DNA of 54,080 nucleotides from Candidatus Gastranaerophilales bacterium (GCA_944323365.1 CALUSG010000050.1:1-54080), one strand, 5' to 3'. Shown: positions 42,147-50,066, counted from the first letter of the stretch. The notes: a model not told the origin generated them from the sequence alone. Numbers and translations: made by a program.

Positions 42147-42422
42147 TTCTTCTTCGTTTTTATTATTGTAACATTCTTTGCAAAAAATTTCTCTGCCTTC
42201 TATAGGTCTAAACGGAACTTTAGTTTGTGCTCCGCATTTTGAACAGACCGCATCATACATTTTTCTGTTACGTCTGTTGTTCTGCCGGCGTTTTTTTCTG
42301 CATTCAGGACATCTTTTAGGTTTATTTACTAGACCTTTCTCAGCATAAAACTCTTGTTCACCGCCTGTGAAAATAAATTCAACACCGCAGTCTTCACAAA
42401 CTAATTTCTCATCTTCATACAT
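42144..42422 (-). CDS. Double zinc-ribbon protein
   Basis: 92 residues with four CxxC knuckles. The first ribbon is VCEDCGVEF...RCPECRKKRRQ, with GEQEFYAEKGLVNKPKRCPE typical of the zf-trcl-type probable zinc-binding domain. The second is VCSKCGAQTKVPF...FCKECY. An Arg/Lys-rich bridge (RRQNNRRNRK) suggests nucleic-acid contact. It probably binds DNA, RNA or a polymerase, but no function is established. It has its own near-consensus promoter. Confidence 0.8.
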   Translation of the reverse strand: MYEDEKLVCEDCGVEFIFTGGEQEFYAEKGLVNKPKRCPECRKKRRQNNRRNRKMYDAVCSKCGAQTKVPFRPIEGREIFCKECYNNKNEEE

Positions 42423-42455
42423 GGTTTTTCTCCTAATTTATGATTTATTCCTGTG

Positions 42456-42484
42456 ATTATACACTATTTTTTTAAATTATGCAA
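42456..42484 (-). promoter_or_regulatory. Near-consensus promoter of the zinc-ribbon gene
   Basis: TTGCAT, a 17-base spacer and a perfect TATAAT on the minus strand. A G6 run on the plus strand (42485-42490) touches the outer edge of the -35 box. Confidence 0.7.
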
Positions 42485-42516
42485 GGGGGGTATCTGAGAA
42501 AAGCTGTAAATGAATT

Positions 42517-42550
42517 AAAAAAACAGACAGCAAATTTGCTGTCTGTTTTT
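42517..42550. terminator. Intrinsic terminator downstream of the pilin gene
   Basis: AAAACAGACAGCAAA pairs perfectly with TTTGCTGTCTGTTTT, flanked by A-runs and T-runs, so it works in both directions. It lies 18 bases after the pilin stop at 42568. Confidence 0.8.
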
Positions 42551-42567
42551 AATGTTGGGGTTGACGG

Positions 42568-43338
42568 TTATTTACCGAACAATACTGTTCGAGCTGCATC
42601 GGTTGCGGGTTCTACTGTTTGTCCGTAAAATAATACCGGGTAAATATCTTTAATATTAGAGGCAGATACTTCGCAGGTTGCTGCATCAGGATCATCGCAT
42701 TCAACAATTGTGTTCGGGTTTGTTGAGCCGTTTACATCTATAAATCCTATACAGTCCAGGTTTCCTTTAGAACAACTTTGAGCCTCTTTGTTAAATCCAA
42801 AATATGTGCCATCTGCTAATGCATATACATAATAGCTACCTGCAGTTGGTGCAAAAGTGATATCACCTGTTACATCTGCAGATGTTTCACCCGTGGCTAT
42901 ATTTGCGTTGGCACAAAGTTTTTCTGCGGAACCATCGGCAGCACTAGCTGCGTTATTTTTATCTTCTGCGGTACAGGATACAGTTACTTCAATTGTTGAT
43001 GTCGGCAGTGTACCGCTGTTAGTATCTACTTCTGTGAAGTAAGTTGAAGATACATCTGTTGCTGATTGCAAGCGATCTTCTAACATTGCGGCCAATGAAC
43101 CTGCTACGTGGTTTCCGCCTGTTGAACCTGAATCATCTTTCAATGTTGAAAAGTCTGTGTCTTCAAGTGCTACATTCATTAATACTGCTTGATTCATAGT
43201 AGAAAGAGCCTTTTTGTATGCTGCTTTAAACTGTGCTCCGTTCGTATTTGAAATAAGTGTCGGTATAGTCATTGCTGCAACTACACCAATAATACCTAAG
43301 GTTATCAAAACCTCAGCAAGGGTAAATGCATTCTTCAT
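42568..43338 (-). CDS. Type IV pilin-like / pseudopilin protein
   Basis: 256 residues from ATG 43338; a GTG three codons earlier is in frame, but AAAGGTG is spaced for the ATG. MKNAFTLAEVLITLGIIGVV gives a very short class III leader with cleavage before Phe and Glu+5 conserved, then the pilin helix continues AAMTIPTLIS. The rest is Ala/Thr/Ser/Asp-rich with Cys pairs (VSCTAEDKN, SCSKGNLDC, VECDDPDAATCE). It shares the N-terminal helix almost exactly with the pilin at 21789, but the leader and globular part differ. No assembly genes are nearby. It is probably a component of a type IV pilus or a related filament. Confidence 0.88.
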   Translation of the reverse strand: MKNAFTLAEVLITLGIIGVVAAMTIPTLISNTNGAQFKAAYKKALSTMNQAVLMNVALEDTDFSTLKDDSGSTGGNHVAGSLAAMLEDRLQSATDVSSTYFTEVDTNSGTLPTSTIEVTVSCTAEDKNNAASAADGSAEKLCANANIATGETSADVTGDITFAPTAGSYYVYALADGTYFGFNKEAQSCSKGNLDCIGFIDVNGSTNPNTIVECDDPDAATCEVSASNIKDIYPVLFYGQTVEPATDAARTVLFGK

Positions 43339-43423
43339 ATCTATCACCTTTCTTTTTTGTATAAATTATTTATACCCGATGACTAATACTTTTTAACTAT
43401 TTGTTAAGAAAATTTAATTCTTT

Positions 43424-43449
43424 AGAATTAGTTTAGTCTAATTCTTTTT
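43424..43449. terminator. Weak hairpin after the zinc-finger gene
   Basis: AGAATTAG-TTTAGT-CTAATTCT is followed by T-rich sequence on the plus side and preceded by A-rich sequence. For the minus-strand gene ending at 43448 the T-tail is poor, so its role as that gene's terminator is uncertain. Confidence 0.35.
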
Positions 43450-43762
43450 AATTATTTTTACGATTTTCTTCTTGTTTAATGAAGTTGCATAATTGTTCTA
43501 AACGTTTATCTTCCATGGCATCAATTACTTCTTGAATATTTTTGATTTTGTTTAGTGCAAAGCCTGTTTCGGCAATTAAAACGCAATCATTACATAATCT
43601 ATAGCCGCTATATTCAATTGAGCCGGCAAGGGGTTTTTCTAAGCCGCAACAGTCACATTCAAATGTTTCATCAGCTAGTGACGGATCATCTTCTAAATCG
43701 TCAATAACCATTTGGGCAACAACTTCTTGCATTTCTTTAACTATTTCTTCTTGAGATTTCAT
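43448..43762 (-). CDS. Unrecognised zinc-finger-like protein (104 residues)
   Basis: An acidic helical N-terminus (EEIVKEMQEVVAQMVIDDLE) is followed by FECDCCGLEKPL and YRLCNDCVLIAE, two CxxC-type pairs likely to bind zinc, then a helical charged tail. It is joined to pdxJ by a one-base TAATG overlap and forms the last gene of murT-pdxJ. It could be a small regulator or adaptor; no family recognised. Confidence 0.75.
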   Translation of the reverse strand: MKSQEEIVKEMQEVVAQMVIDDLEDDPSLADETFECDCCGLEKPLAGSIEYSGYRLCNDCVLIAETGFALNKIKNIQEVIDAMEDKRLEQLCNFIKQEENRKNN

Positions 43763-44472
43763 TATTTTACCAAGTCTTTCATTTCTTGTACTGCTTGCGG
43801 CAGGCCTACAAATATTGCACGTGAAATTATACTGTGCCCGATATTTAACTCATATAAATCAGGAATTTCATGCATTCTGTGAACGTTATTATAATTCAAA
43901 CCGTGTCCGGCATTAACTTTAAGTCCGAGGGATTGAGCGAGTGCGGCAGAATTTTTAAGTTTTAAAAATTCTTTTTCTTCTTCATTTGTACCAAATTTTT
44001 CAGAATATTGACCTGTGTGCATTTCAATAAATTGGGCTCCTGATTTAGCGGAAGCTTTTACTTGTTCTTCTGTCGGGTCTATAAATAAACTTACTAAAAT
44101 ACCTGCCTCTTTTAGTGGTTTTATAAAATCGGTTATTTTATCAATTTGGCCTGCGACATCCAGTCCGCCTTCAGTTGTTATTTCTTGTCTTTTTTCAGGT
44201 ACAAGACATACAGAATGCGGTTTGATTTCAAGTGCAATTTTTTGCATTTCATCAGTTACGGCCATTTCTAGATTTAGATTTGTCCTTAATGTATGGATTA
44301 AAGTTTTAACATCATTATCTTTAATATGACGTCTATCTTCTCTTAAGTGAGTTGTTATTGAAGTTGCACCATTCAGTTCGCAGATTTCAGCGGCTTTAAT
44401 CGTATCCGGTTCAACCCCTCCTCTTGCATTTCTAAGTGTTGCAACATGATCTATATTTACACCTAATAACAT
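43762..44472 (-). CDS. pdxJ: Pyridoxine 5'-phosphate synthase
   Basis: A 236-residue TIM barrel: LGVNIDHVATLRNARGGVEP at the start, ITTHLREDRRHI, SVCLVPEKRQEITTEGGLD, FIEMHTGQYSE and NAGHGLNYNN near the end. It condenses 1-deoxyxylulose-5-phosphate with 3-amino-2-oxopropyl phosphate to give pyridoxine phosphate. Lies 12 bp after the MurT-like gene. PdxA is not in the window. Confidence 0.96.
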   Translation of the reverse strand: MLLGVNIDHVATLRNARGGVEPDTIKAAEICELNGATSITTHLREDRRHIKDNDVKTLIHTLRTNLNLEMAVTDEMQKIALEIKPHSVCLVPEKRQEITTEGGLDVAGQIDKITDFIKPLKEAGILVSLFIDPTEEQVKASAKSGAQFIEMHTGQYSEKFGTNEEEKEFLKLKNSAALAQSLGLKVNAGHGLNYNNVHRMHEIPDLYELNIGHSIISRAIFVGLPQAVQEMKDLVK

Positions 44473-44484
44473 TTTTGATCTCCT

Positions 44485-45807
44485 TTAGTATTTACTTATT
44501 TTTAAAAGTGCTGTGTAAGATGGCAAAATCGTAATTTTTTCGTCTTTTTTTGAGGATTCTGCGACAAATTTTACGGCTTTTTTAATATTGGGTTCAATGA
44601 TTATTTTTTCCTGTGGGATACCGGTATATTTTAATCTTGTAGCCATATCATATGCTCGTTTACCGGATGTTACGATTAGTTTTTGTGCCTCTTTTAACTG
44701 CTCAAAATCGCTGTCCCAAAGCCAGGAAACATCTCTACCATCAGCATAATCATCATTAATCGCAATTATAATATTAGAATTTAAGTCAACGGTTTTTAGA
44801 ACTTCACTGGCTCCTGCAGGGTTTTTGATTAATTGTATCAAAGTTTTATGGCCATTAATCAATCTTGTTTCAGTTCTGCCGAAAACTGAGTGATAAGTAT
44901 CCAAAGCTTTTTGAATTTCAGTTTGATTTAATCCGTTTTCAAAAGCGGTTGTTATTGCGGCAAGTGCGTTGTATGCGTTATATAGCCCTACAAGATTTAC
45001 TTTAAAATTAAAAGTAATGTCGTTATGGTTGACTGCTAGTTCAATATAATTATCAAAAATTTTAGCATAGGCTTTATAATCGCATTGAGGACGTTTATAG
45101 CCGCATTTTTGACAAAAATAATGTCCCTGCTGTGCATAAAATCTTTTTGAATATTCCAGCTTTTCACCGCAAATGCAGTTGAACGTTTCAGAAGGAGCAT
45201 TTGAGGTTTCATCAAATCTGCAATGATATTCAACATTTTCAAAACCATAAAATATTGTATTGTTGTTATCAAATGAGGAAACAATTGGGTCATCAGCATT
45301 TAAAATGAGTTTTAAATCAGAATTTTTGCATATAGCTTCTTTTATAATATTAGCTGTGAAGTCCAGTTCTCCGTATCTGTCAAGCTGATCTCTAAATAGG
45401 TTTGTAACAACTAAATAATCTCCTTTAACAAAGTCGTACACCTTTGTTAAAAAAGCTTCATCTGTTTCTATAACAGCATAATCAAATTTTTTAAAAGGGC
45501 TGATATTGAGAGCAAATACGTTAGCGATACCTGAAAGCATATTTGCCCCTTTAAGATTATGGATTATTTGTTGGTTTGCGTTACTTAAAATGTGTGCTAA
45601 AAGGCCTGAAGTGGTTGTTTTTCCATTTGTACCCGTTATGTTTATAAAGTTGTTATTGATATATTTCCTGGAAAAAGCTAAAAAATCAGGACAAATTTTT
45701 AGTGCAATAAACCCGGGGTATGATGTAGCGGGTCTTTTTAATATTTTGAGTATTATAAATATTATTTTTGCTGTGATTAAAGCTATATAAAATTTTAATT
45801 TTTTCAT
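44485..45807 (-). CDS. murT: MurT-like Mur ligase (lipid II isoglutaminyl synthase subunit)
   Basis: About 440 residues from ATG 45807 (AGGAC upstream; an earlier in-frame ATG at 45861 lies in the promoter). An N-terminal hydrophobic stretch is followed by the ATP P-loop FINITGTNGKTTTSGLLAHI and the Mur ligase core YAVIETDEAFL, VVTNLFRDQLDRYGELD, ILNADDPIV. A four-Cys ribbon (CICGEKLEY ... FCQKCGYKR) inserted in the middle domain is characteristic of MurT. The C-terminal DUF1727 part has NPAGASEVLK, AINDDYADGRDVSWLWDSDF. MurT with GatD amidates lipid II glutamate. GatD is not adjacent. Confidence 0.88.
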   Translation of the reverse strand: MKKLKFYIALITAKIIFIILKILKRPATSYPGFIALKICPDFLAFSRKYINNNFINITGTNGKTTTSGLLAHILSNANQQIIHNLKGANMLSGIANVFALNISPFKKFDYAVIETDEAFLTKVYDFVKGDYLVVTNLFRDQLDRYGELDFTANIIKEAICKNSDLKLILNADDPIVSSFDNNNTIFYGFENVEYHCRFDETSNAPSETFNCICGEKLEYSKRFYAQQGHYFCQKCGYKRPQCDYKAYAKIFDNYIELAVNHNDITFNFKVNLVGLYNAYNALAAITTAFENGLNQTEIQKALDTYHSVFGRTETRLINGHKTLIQLIKNPAGASEVLKTVDLNSNIIIAINDDYADGRDVSWLWDSDFEQLKEAQKLIVTSGKRAYDMATRLKYTGIPQEKIIIEPNIKKAVKFVAESSKKDEKITILPSYTALLKISKY

Positions 45808-45833
45808 AAATATAGTCCTGTAAGTGTATTTCA

Positions 45834-45861
45834 ATTTTAACGGAATTATTTTATACTTCAA
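45834..45861 (-). promoter_or_regulatory. Promoter of murT-pdxJ
   Basis: TTGAAG, a 16-base spacer and TAAAAT on the minus strand lie 26 bases before ATG 45807. A TATAAT for the divergent gene sits at 45863-45868, so the two promoters are back to back. Confidence 0.5.
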
Positions 45862-45889
45862 ATATAATACAAAAGTAAGAAATAGAAAA

Positions 45890-46258
45890 ATGTATTTTTT
45901 AATCGCAATAGTTTTAATATCAGAGTTGATAATAGCAGTTAATTTGATTTGTTTAATTTACAAATTAGATGCAAAAGTTCTTGCTTTAACAGATAATATA
46001 TCATCAAATCATAATACGATTAAAGAAATATTAGCCGGTTTTAAAACGGGTGTATCAAAGCTAGTAATTGGTGTGCATGCATTATGTAATTATGCAAGAA
46101 TGAAAAAAAATCAATACACAATTTCAATAGCAAAAACTATTTTATTATATGCATTACTATTCATATTAAAAGGTAAAAGCCGAAAATGCTTATCAGTACT
46201 GCAGCTTGCATCGGTGTTAAAAGAGTGTTGGGATAAAGGAGCGTATTGTAATTCATAA
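45890..46258 (+). CDS. Unrecognised membrane-anchored protein
   Basis: About 122 residues from ATG 45890; an earlier in-frame ATG at 45824 lies upstream of the -10 box and is unlikely. The N-terminus is a membrane helix (LIAIVLISELIIAVNLICLI), followed by a coiled segment with ALTDNISSNHNTIKEILAGF and a second hydrophobic stretch (TILLYALLFILKGKSRKC). The plan resembles DUF948-type envelope proteins such as the one at 46633, but I cannot assign a family. It is the first of four plus-strand envelope-type genes. Confidence 0.65.
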   Translation: MYFLIAIVLISELIIAVNLICLIYKLDAKVLALTDNISSNHNTIKEILAGFKTGVSKLVIGVHALCNYARMKKNQYTISIAKTILLYALLFILKGKSRKCLSVLQLASVLKECWDKGAYCNS

Positions 46259-46274
46259 AAAAATATGCTATGAT
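46246..46274 (+). promoter_or_regulatory. Promoter of the YtxH-DUF948 genes
   Basis: TTGTAA, a 17-base spacer and TATGAT with an extended TGC lie 31 bases before ATG 46306, overlapping the end of the preceding gene. Confidence 0.55.
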
Positions 46275-46305
46275 AACAAAAAATAAGAAAGTCGAGGTAA
46301 ACGAG

Positions 46306-46617
46306 ATGAGCAAAAATAAATCATTTATGTTTGGAATGGGGCTTATTGCAGGTATGATAGGCGGTGTAATTGCAGGTGTTCTATATGCTCCAAAACCCGG
46401 AGAGGAATCAAGACGTGAACTTAAAGATGCGGCTTGTAAGCTTTATGAAGAAAATTCTCCGGCTATTAAAGAAGCTAAAAAACAGGCTTTAGAATCAGTT
46501 GATTTAATGAGATATAAACTGGAACGACAATTGCGAAAGTTCAGTAATATGATTAAAAACAGAAAACTTAGAAAAGCCAAAGAACTGGAAGATGGCGAAA
46601 GTGAATTCACATATTAG
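46306..46617 (+). CDS. YtxH-like protein
   Basis: About 103 residues from ATG 46306, with GAGG upstream. MSKNKSFMFGMGLIAGMIGG starts a glycine-rich hydrophobic helix ending in VLYAPKPGEESRRELKDAA, the YtxH hallmark (APKxGxExR). A charged amphipathic tail follows. YtxH proteins are small envelope or stress-associated proteins of unknown biochemical role. A paralogue lies at 47059. Confidence 0.85.
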   Translation: MSKNKSFMFGMGLIAGMIGGVIAGVLYAPKPGEESRRELKDAACKLYEENSPAIKEAKKQALESVDLMRYKLERQLRKFSNMIKNRKLRKAKELEDGESEFTY

Positions 46618-46632
46618 AAGGGAAAATAAATT

Positions 46633-46992
46633 ATGGATTTTTCACAAATAGCATTAAACCAAGGACTTACTTTTTTAGTGTGGGTTACTAGTATTGTATT
46701 AGTAGTCGTTGCTGTATTTTTGGTAAAACTTTTAATTGATTTGTCAAAGTTATCCAAAAACTTAAATGAAACATCATTAATGATAAATACAGAGCTTAAA
46801 CCTACATTAAATGAGTTAAATGAGACATTACACACAATAAACGAGCTTGTAAAAAGCACTGATAAAGGCGTTGATAATGCAAAAGTTATTATTGAAAAAG
46901 TTATCGGAAAAACAAAACTATTGTCAGAATCAATAGTCGGCGGCTTTTTAAAGGGCTTTGTAGCAATGCTCGGGCTGTTTTCTAAAAGATAG
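46633..46992 (+). CDS. DUF948-like membrane protein
   Basis: 119 residues. One membrane helix (about 14-36, FLVWVTSIVLVVVAVFLVKL) is followed by a long heptad-like helix (DLSKLSKNLNETSLMINTEL, LKPTLNELNETLHTINELVK) and a C-terminal hydrophobic patch FLKGFVAMLGLF. This is the plan of DUF948 proteins, often next to YtxH genes as here. Probably an envelope coiled-coil protein; function unknown. Confidence 0.75.
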   Translation: MDFSQIALNQGLTFLVWVTSIVLVVVAVFLVKLLIDLSKLSKNLNETSLMINTELKPTLNELNETLHTINELVKSTDKGVDNAKVIIEKVIGKTKLLSESIVGGFLKGFVAMLGLFSKR

Positions 46993-47058
46993 CCGTTTTT
47001 GGTGATTGAAAAATTTTTGATTAAAGTAACAATATAAATAGAAAAGGAGTAAAAATAT

Positions 47059-47328
47059 ATGTCAGTAACAAGATTTTTAGCAGGTTTTATAGTAGGTGGT
47101 GCAATAGGAGCAATAACAGGTATTTTATTAGCTCCAAAATCAGGTGAAGAAACCCGTGCAATGCTCGCAGATTCTGCAAAAGAAGCTATGGAGAAAGCTA
47201 ATGAAACAGTAAAAGAAATCCAATCAAAAGCGGATGATGTGGTTTCAGATTTGCAGAAAAAAGGCGATGAGATTAAAGAAAAACTTCAAGGTTTGATTAA
47301 TCAGCAAAAGTCTGAAGCAGAAGCTTAA
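47059..47328 (+). CDS. YtxH-like protein
   Basis: 89 residues: TRFLAGFIVGGAIGAITGIL then LAPKSGEETRAMLADSAKEA, followed by a Lys/Glu-rich predicted coiled coil. AAAAGGAG precedes the ATG. Paralogue of 46306-46617 and last of the group. Its stop codon forms the edge of the terminator shared with the convergent lapA-like gene. Confidence 0.88.
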   Translation: MSVTRFLAGFIVGGAIGAITGILLAPKSGEETRAMLADSAKEAMEKANETVKEIQSKADDVVSDLQKKGDEIKEKLQGLINQQKSEAEA

Positions 47329-47351
47329 AAACGGGGGTATTCCCCGTTTTA
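47326..47351. terminator. Bidirectional terminator with both stop codons at its stem
   Basis: AAAACGGGG-GTATT-CCCCGTTTT is a perfect 9-bp stem. The plus gene's TAA (47326-47328) and the minus gene's TAA (47351-47349) lie at its two ends. Same design as the terminator at 42122-42146. Confidence 0.8.
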
Positions 47352-47723
47352 TTTATTTAAAGCATCCTTTAACGCTTTTTCTAAAGTGGCGATTTTGGCT
47401 TCCAAAACTTCTACTTTTGAACTATTAGAAGAATTTGATATGGAGCTTTTTTCCAGTTCACGTTTATATGCATTAAGTTTATCTTTTTGTGTTAGATAAA
47501 ACTGTCCCAGCCAGCTTAAACCGCAGAAAAAACCTATTATTAAGACAAAAAATGTATATACGGCTAAATTAGTGGAGATACTTAATTCTTTTAAATCTAA
47601 AAGGCTTGCAGTTCCTTTTATACCCCAAAGTTGAATATTTATTATTTGCTGAGCATTTAATATTGCTATGTATACGACAAATAGTATTGCTAAATATGAG
47701 ATTATATTTAAGAATTTTTTCAT
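47349..47723 (-). CDS. LapA-like (DUF1049) membrane protein
   Basis: 124 residues with two membrane helices (about 5-25, IISYLAILFVVYIAILNAQQ; about 52-75, LAVYTFFVLIIGFFCGLSWL), a short loop between, and a C-terminal coiled coil (KVEVLEAKIATLEKALKDAL). This is the LapA/LPS-assembly-protein-A-domain layout. LapA works in lipopolysaccharide assembly control in enterobacteria; here the role is inferred. Coupled to rluD by ATGA. Confidence 0.7.
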   Translation of the reverse strand: MKKFLNIISYLAILFVVYIAILNAQQIINIQLWGIKGTASLLDLKELSISTNLAVYTFFVLIIGFFCGLSWLGQFYLTQKDKLNAYKRELEKSSISNSSNSSKVEVLEAKIATLEKALKDALNK

Positions 47724-48637
47724 TTTATTCTCCTGTTTCTGTAATATTTTAACACCTTATTGAGTTTTTCATCAGGTTCTATTTGTAATTCTATTATCTC
47801 ACCTGTAACGGGTTTTGTAAAGCTTAAGTAATATGACTGCAAAACTTGTTCTTCCGTTTTGACCTTGCCTTCTCCGGCTCCGTAAAGTGTGTCATTATAG
47901 ACAGGGTGTTTCATATAACTTGTGTGAACCCGAATTTGATGTGTTCTGCCTGTTACAAGAGTTAATTCTACATATGTTGCCTCTTGATATCGTTCCAACA
48001 CTTTTAAGATAGTTATACTTTCTTTACCGCCATCTTTTATAGGAACTATAGCCATTTTGTTCGGTTGTTTTGCGTTTCTGCCTATAGGTAAATTTATTGT
48101 GTCTTCATCTTTTTCGTAATTACCTTTTAAAATGGCTCTATATCTTTTTGTTATTAAATGATTTTTTATTTGTTCCGCTAAATATTCGTGAGTAATATTG
48201 TTTTTTGCAATCATTAACAAGCCTGAAGTATTTCTATCCAGTCTATGGACTATTCCTGGTCTGAATTCTCCGTTGATGTTAGATAAGTTTTCTCCATATT
48301 TGAATAAAAGAGCGTTGACAAGAGTGTTATTGAGCTCATTTGCCGTGGGATGCGTTAACATACCTGATGGTTTATTAACAACGAGCATGTTTTCGTCTTC
48401 GTATATAATTTCAATGGGAATATCTTGGGGTTCTATTCGTATCGGTTCAATTTTTTCACATTCAATTTTGTCACCAAACTTAAGTTTGTAAGACGGTTTT
48501 TTAGCTGTGCCGTTTATTTTTATCTTACCATTTTTTATGTATGCTTGAATTTTAGAACGTGATGTATCTGTATATACACTACACAGGTAGTTATCAAGTC
48601 TTAAATCTTCGTCATTTTCATCAATAAAAATTATCAT
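47720..48637 (-). CDS. rluD: RluA-family 23S rRNA pseudouridine synthase
   Basis: 305 residues. The N-terminal S4 RNA-binding domain (about 12-70) includes DTSRSKIQAYIKNGKIKING. The catalytic domain has VNKPSGMLTHP, and D134 in GIVHRLDRNTSGLLMIAKN is the pseudouridylation nucleophile. VTGRTHQIRVH is also present. S4 plus RluA architecture suggests RluD (23S rRNA helix 69), though RluC-type enzymes share it. Coupled to lspA by ATGA; an lspA-rluD pair is common. Confidence 0.9.
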   Translation of the reverse strand: MIIFIDENDEDLRLDNYLCSVYTDTSRSKIQAYIKNGKIKINGTAKKPSYKLKFGDKIECEKIEPIRIEPQDIPIEIIYEDENMLVVNKPSGMLTHPTANELNNTLVNALLFKYGENLSNINGEFRPGIVHRLDRNTSGLLMIAKNNITHEYLAEQIKNHLITKRYRAILKGNYEKDEDTINLPIGRNAKQPNKMAIVPIKDGGKESITILKVLERYQEATYVELTLVTGRTHQIRVHTSYMKHPVYNDTLYGAGEGKVKTEEQVLQSYYLSFTKPVTGEIIELQIEPDEKLNKVLKYYRNRRIK

Positions 48638-49089
48638 AATTTCTTTTTAAACAAGATTATTATAACCGCAATTACTCCAATATTTATTAAAATATCTGAA
48701 ATATTAAAAACCGGGAAGTCAATAGAATTAAGTTGGATATAATCCCTCACAAATCCGTAAGCAATGCGTTCGTGTAAGTTTCCTCCAATACCGCCGCAAA
48801 GCATTGCAAGAAAAAACAATGACTTCATTGAAATAGATGAAATATGTTTTATTATATATGCAATTATTCCAAATATTGCTGCGACTGATCCGATTATAAG
48901 TATTTCTCTTGAATCTTTTAATATACTGAACGCAGCTCCTGTATTTTCTATGTAATTTAGCGAAAATAGTTCATTTGAATATGAAAAACCGTTTGATAAT
49001 TGTGAAACTAATAAATCAGATATATATAATGTGCCAAAAACAAAAAAGGCAAAACATATTGAAAAATAAAGATATTTACTTATTTTCAT
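48634..49089 (-). CDS. lspA: Lipoprotein signal peptidase
   Basis: 151 residues, four membrane helices. It has NYIENTGAAFSILKDSR, GGIGGNLHERIAYGFVRDYI and FPVFNISDILINIGV, with the two catalytic Asp in VRDYI and NISDI. The usual GNxxDR reads GNLHER here, a mild change away from the catalytic Asp pair. The enzyme removes signal peptides from diacylglyceryl-lipoproteins. It overlaps the preceding secreted-protein gene by 14 bp. Confidence 0.95.
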   Translation of the reverse strand: MKISKYLYFSICFAFFVFGTLYISDLLVSQLSNGFSYSNELFSLNYIENTGAAFSILKDSREILIIGSVAAIFGIIAYIIKHISSISMKSLFFLAMLCGGIGGNLHERIAYGFVRDYIQLNSIDFPVFNISDILINIGVIAVIIILFKKKL

Positions 49090-49963
49090 TTTCAGCCTCT
49101 TTTAAAATGTTAACCCTTGTCATAATAAATGCTATACCGGCCATATAAATTTGTATTCGTTCATTATTTATGGCCTCAGATTTTGTCATGCCTATGGTTG
49201 CAACGTTATATTCATTTTTTCCGTCTTTATTAGCTAAAAACATTCTCTCCAGCAAGTTATCTTCAGGCATATTTCTAAAAACTTCATCGGCTTTATTTTG
49301 AGGGTATGTAATTTTATCACGGGAAATTGAGGCTATAACAAATGCATCTTTTGGCGTATCTATTGTCAACGATGCTGTATAATATTCTCCAGGAGTGGCT
49401 GTTGCCGGTGAATTTAAATCCATTTTTACAAATCTTGTATCACCATATTTTAAAAATGATTTTTCATTTTGAACTTTTTCACCGCAAATTTTCCATTTAT
49501 TGTCTATTTTTTTTAGAAAATATGTCCCGTTTGAATATGAGTGTAATTCTCCAAATATATTTATTCCTTCAATTTTTTCCGAAGACGTTGCAAGTGATGT
49601 TTCGTATACATCTACAGATGCTTTTTCACCATTTACTTTAATATCTTTAATTTCTGTTGTATACGTAATGTCAGGATAAGAAGCCCATGTTTCTTTTATT
49701 AGTTTGAAGTAAACTTCTTTTGTAAAACCGTCATCATTAATAAAATCATCTGAATATAAGTTATAAAGCTTTGAATAATCATATTTTACAGCATATTTTG
49801 TTTGCTGTTCCATAACTTTTTTAATAGCTTTTTTGTCTTTTATCTGCTGATAATTATTTATTATTTCAATTTTTCTGTCAGAAAAAAATCCTGCATGGCA
49901 AGGCTGTTGAAAGCACATTGACCCGATAACTGTTAAAAAAAGAATTGTAATATATTTTTTCAT
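49076..49963 (-). CDS. Secreted protein with NTF2/SnoaL-like domain
   Basis: 295 residues. A signal peptide (MKKYITILFLTVIGSMCFQQ, cleavage probably after PCHA) is followed near residues 45-165 by an NTF2-like fold: helices with AIKKVMEQQTKYAVKYDYSK, then strands ending YFLKKIDNKWKICGEK. A second beta-rich domain (about 175-240) has SPATATPGEYYTASLTIDTP. Probably periplasmic; no catalytic motif. Its promoter (TTACTA, 17, TATAAT) ends seven bases before the ATG, so the mRNA appears leaderless. First gene of an operon with lspA, rluD and lapA-like. Confidence 0.75.
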   Translation of the reverse strand: MKKYITILFLTVIGSMCFQQPCHAGFFSDRKIEIINNYQQIKDKKAIKKVMEQQTKYAVKYDYSKLYNLYSDDFINDDGFTKEVYFKLIKETWASYPDITYTTEIKDIKVNGEKASVDVYETSLATSSEKIEGINIFGELHSYSNGTYFLKKIDNKWKICGEKVQNEKSFLKYGDTRFVKMDLNSPATATPGEYYTASLTIDTPKDAFVIASISRDKITYPQNKADEVFRNMPEDNLLERMFLANKDGKNEYNVATIGMTKSEAINNERIQIYMAGIAFIMTRVNILKEAENENK

Positions 49964-49970
49964 GATTTTA

Positions 49971-49999
49971 ATTATATGATAAAAGTTTCAAAATAGTAA
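49971..49999 (-). promoter_or_regulatory. Promoter of the 49963-lspA-rluD operon, leaderless type
   Basis: TTACTA, a 17-base spacer and a perfect TATAAT on the minus strand, then seven bases to ATG 49963. Confidence 0.5.
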
Positions 50000-50017
50000 T
50001 AATATAAATAAATTATT

Positions 50018-50045
50018 TTGAAAATATATTTCTTCGTGTTAGGAT
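50018..50045 (+). promoter_or_regulatory. Possible promoter of leuS
   Basis: TTGAAA, a 16-base spacer and TAGGAT, 21 bases before ATG 50067, with a GGGAGA Shine-Dalgarno between. No T-box or attenuator structure is seen. Confidence 0.4.
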
Positions 50046-50066
50046 AAACAAAGGGAGAGAAAAAGA

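Noticed and set aside
42485-42490. A third poly-G switch (G6 next to a -35 box)
   Set aside because: Six G is short for slippage. It lies just outside the hexamer and its length would not alter the 17-base spacer. Noted only as a curiosity.
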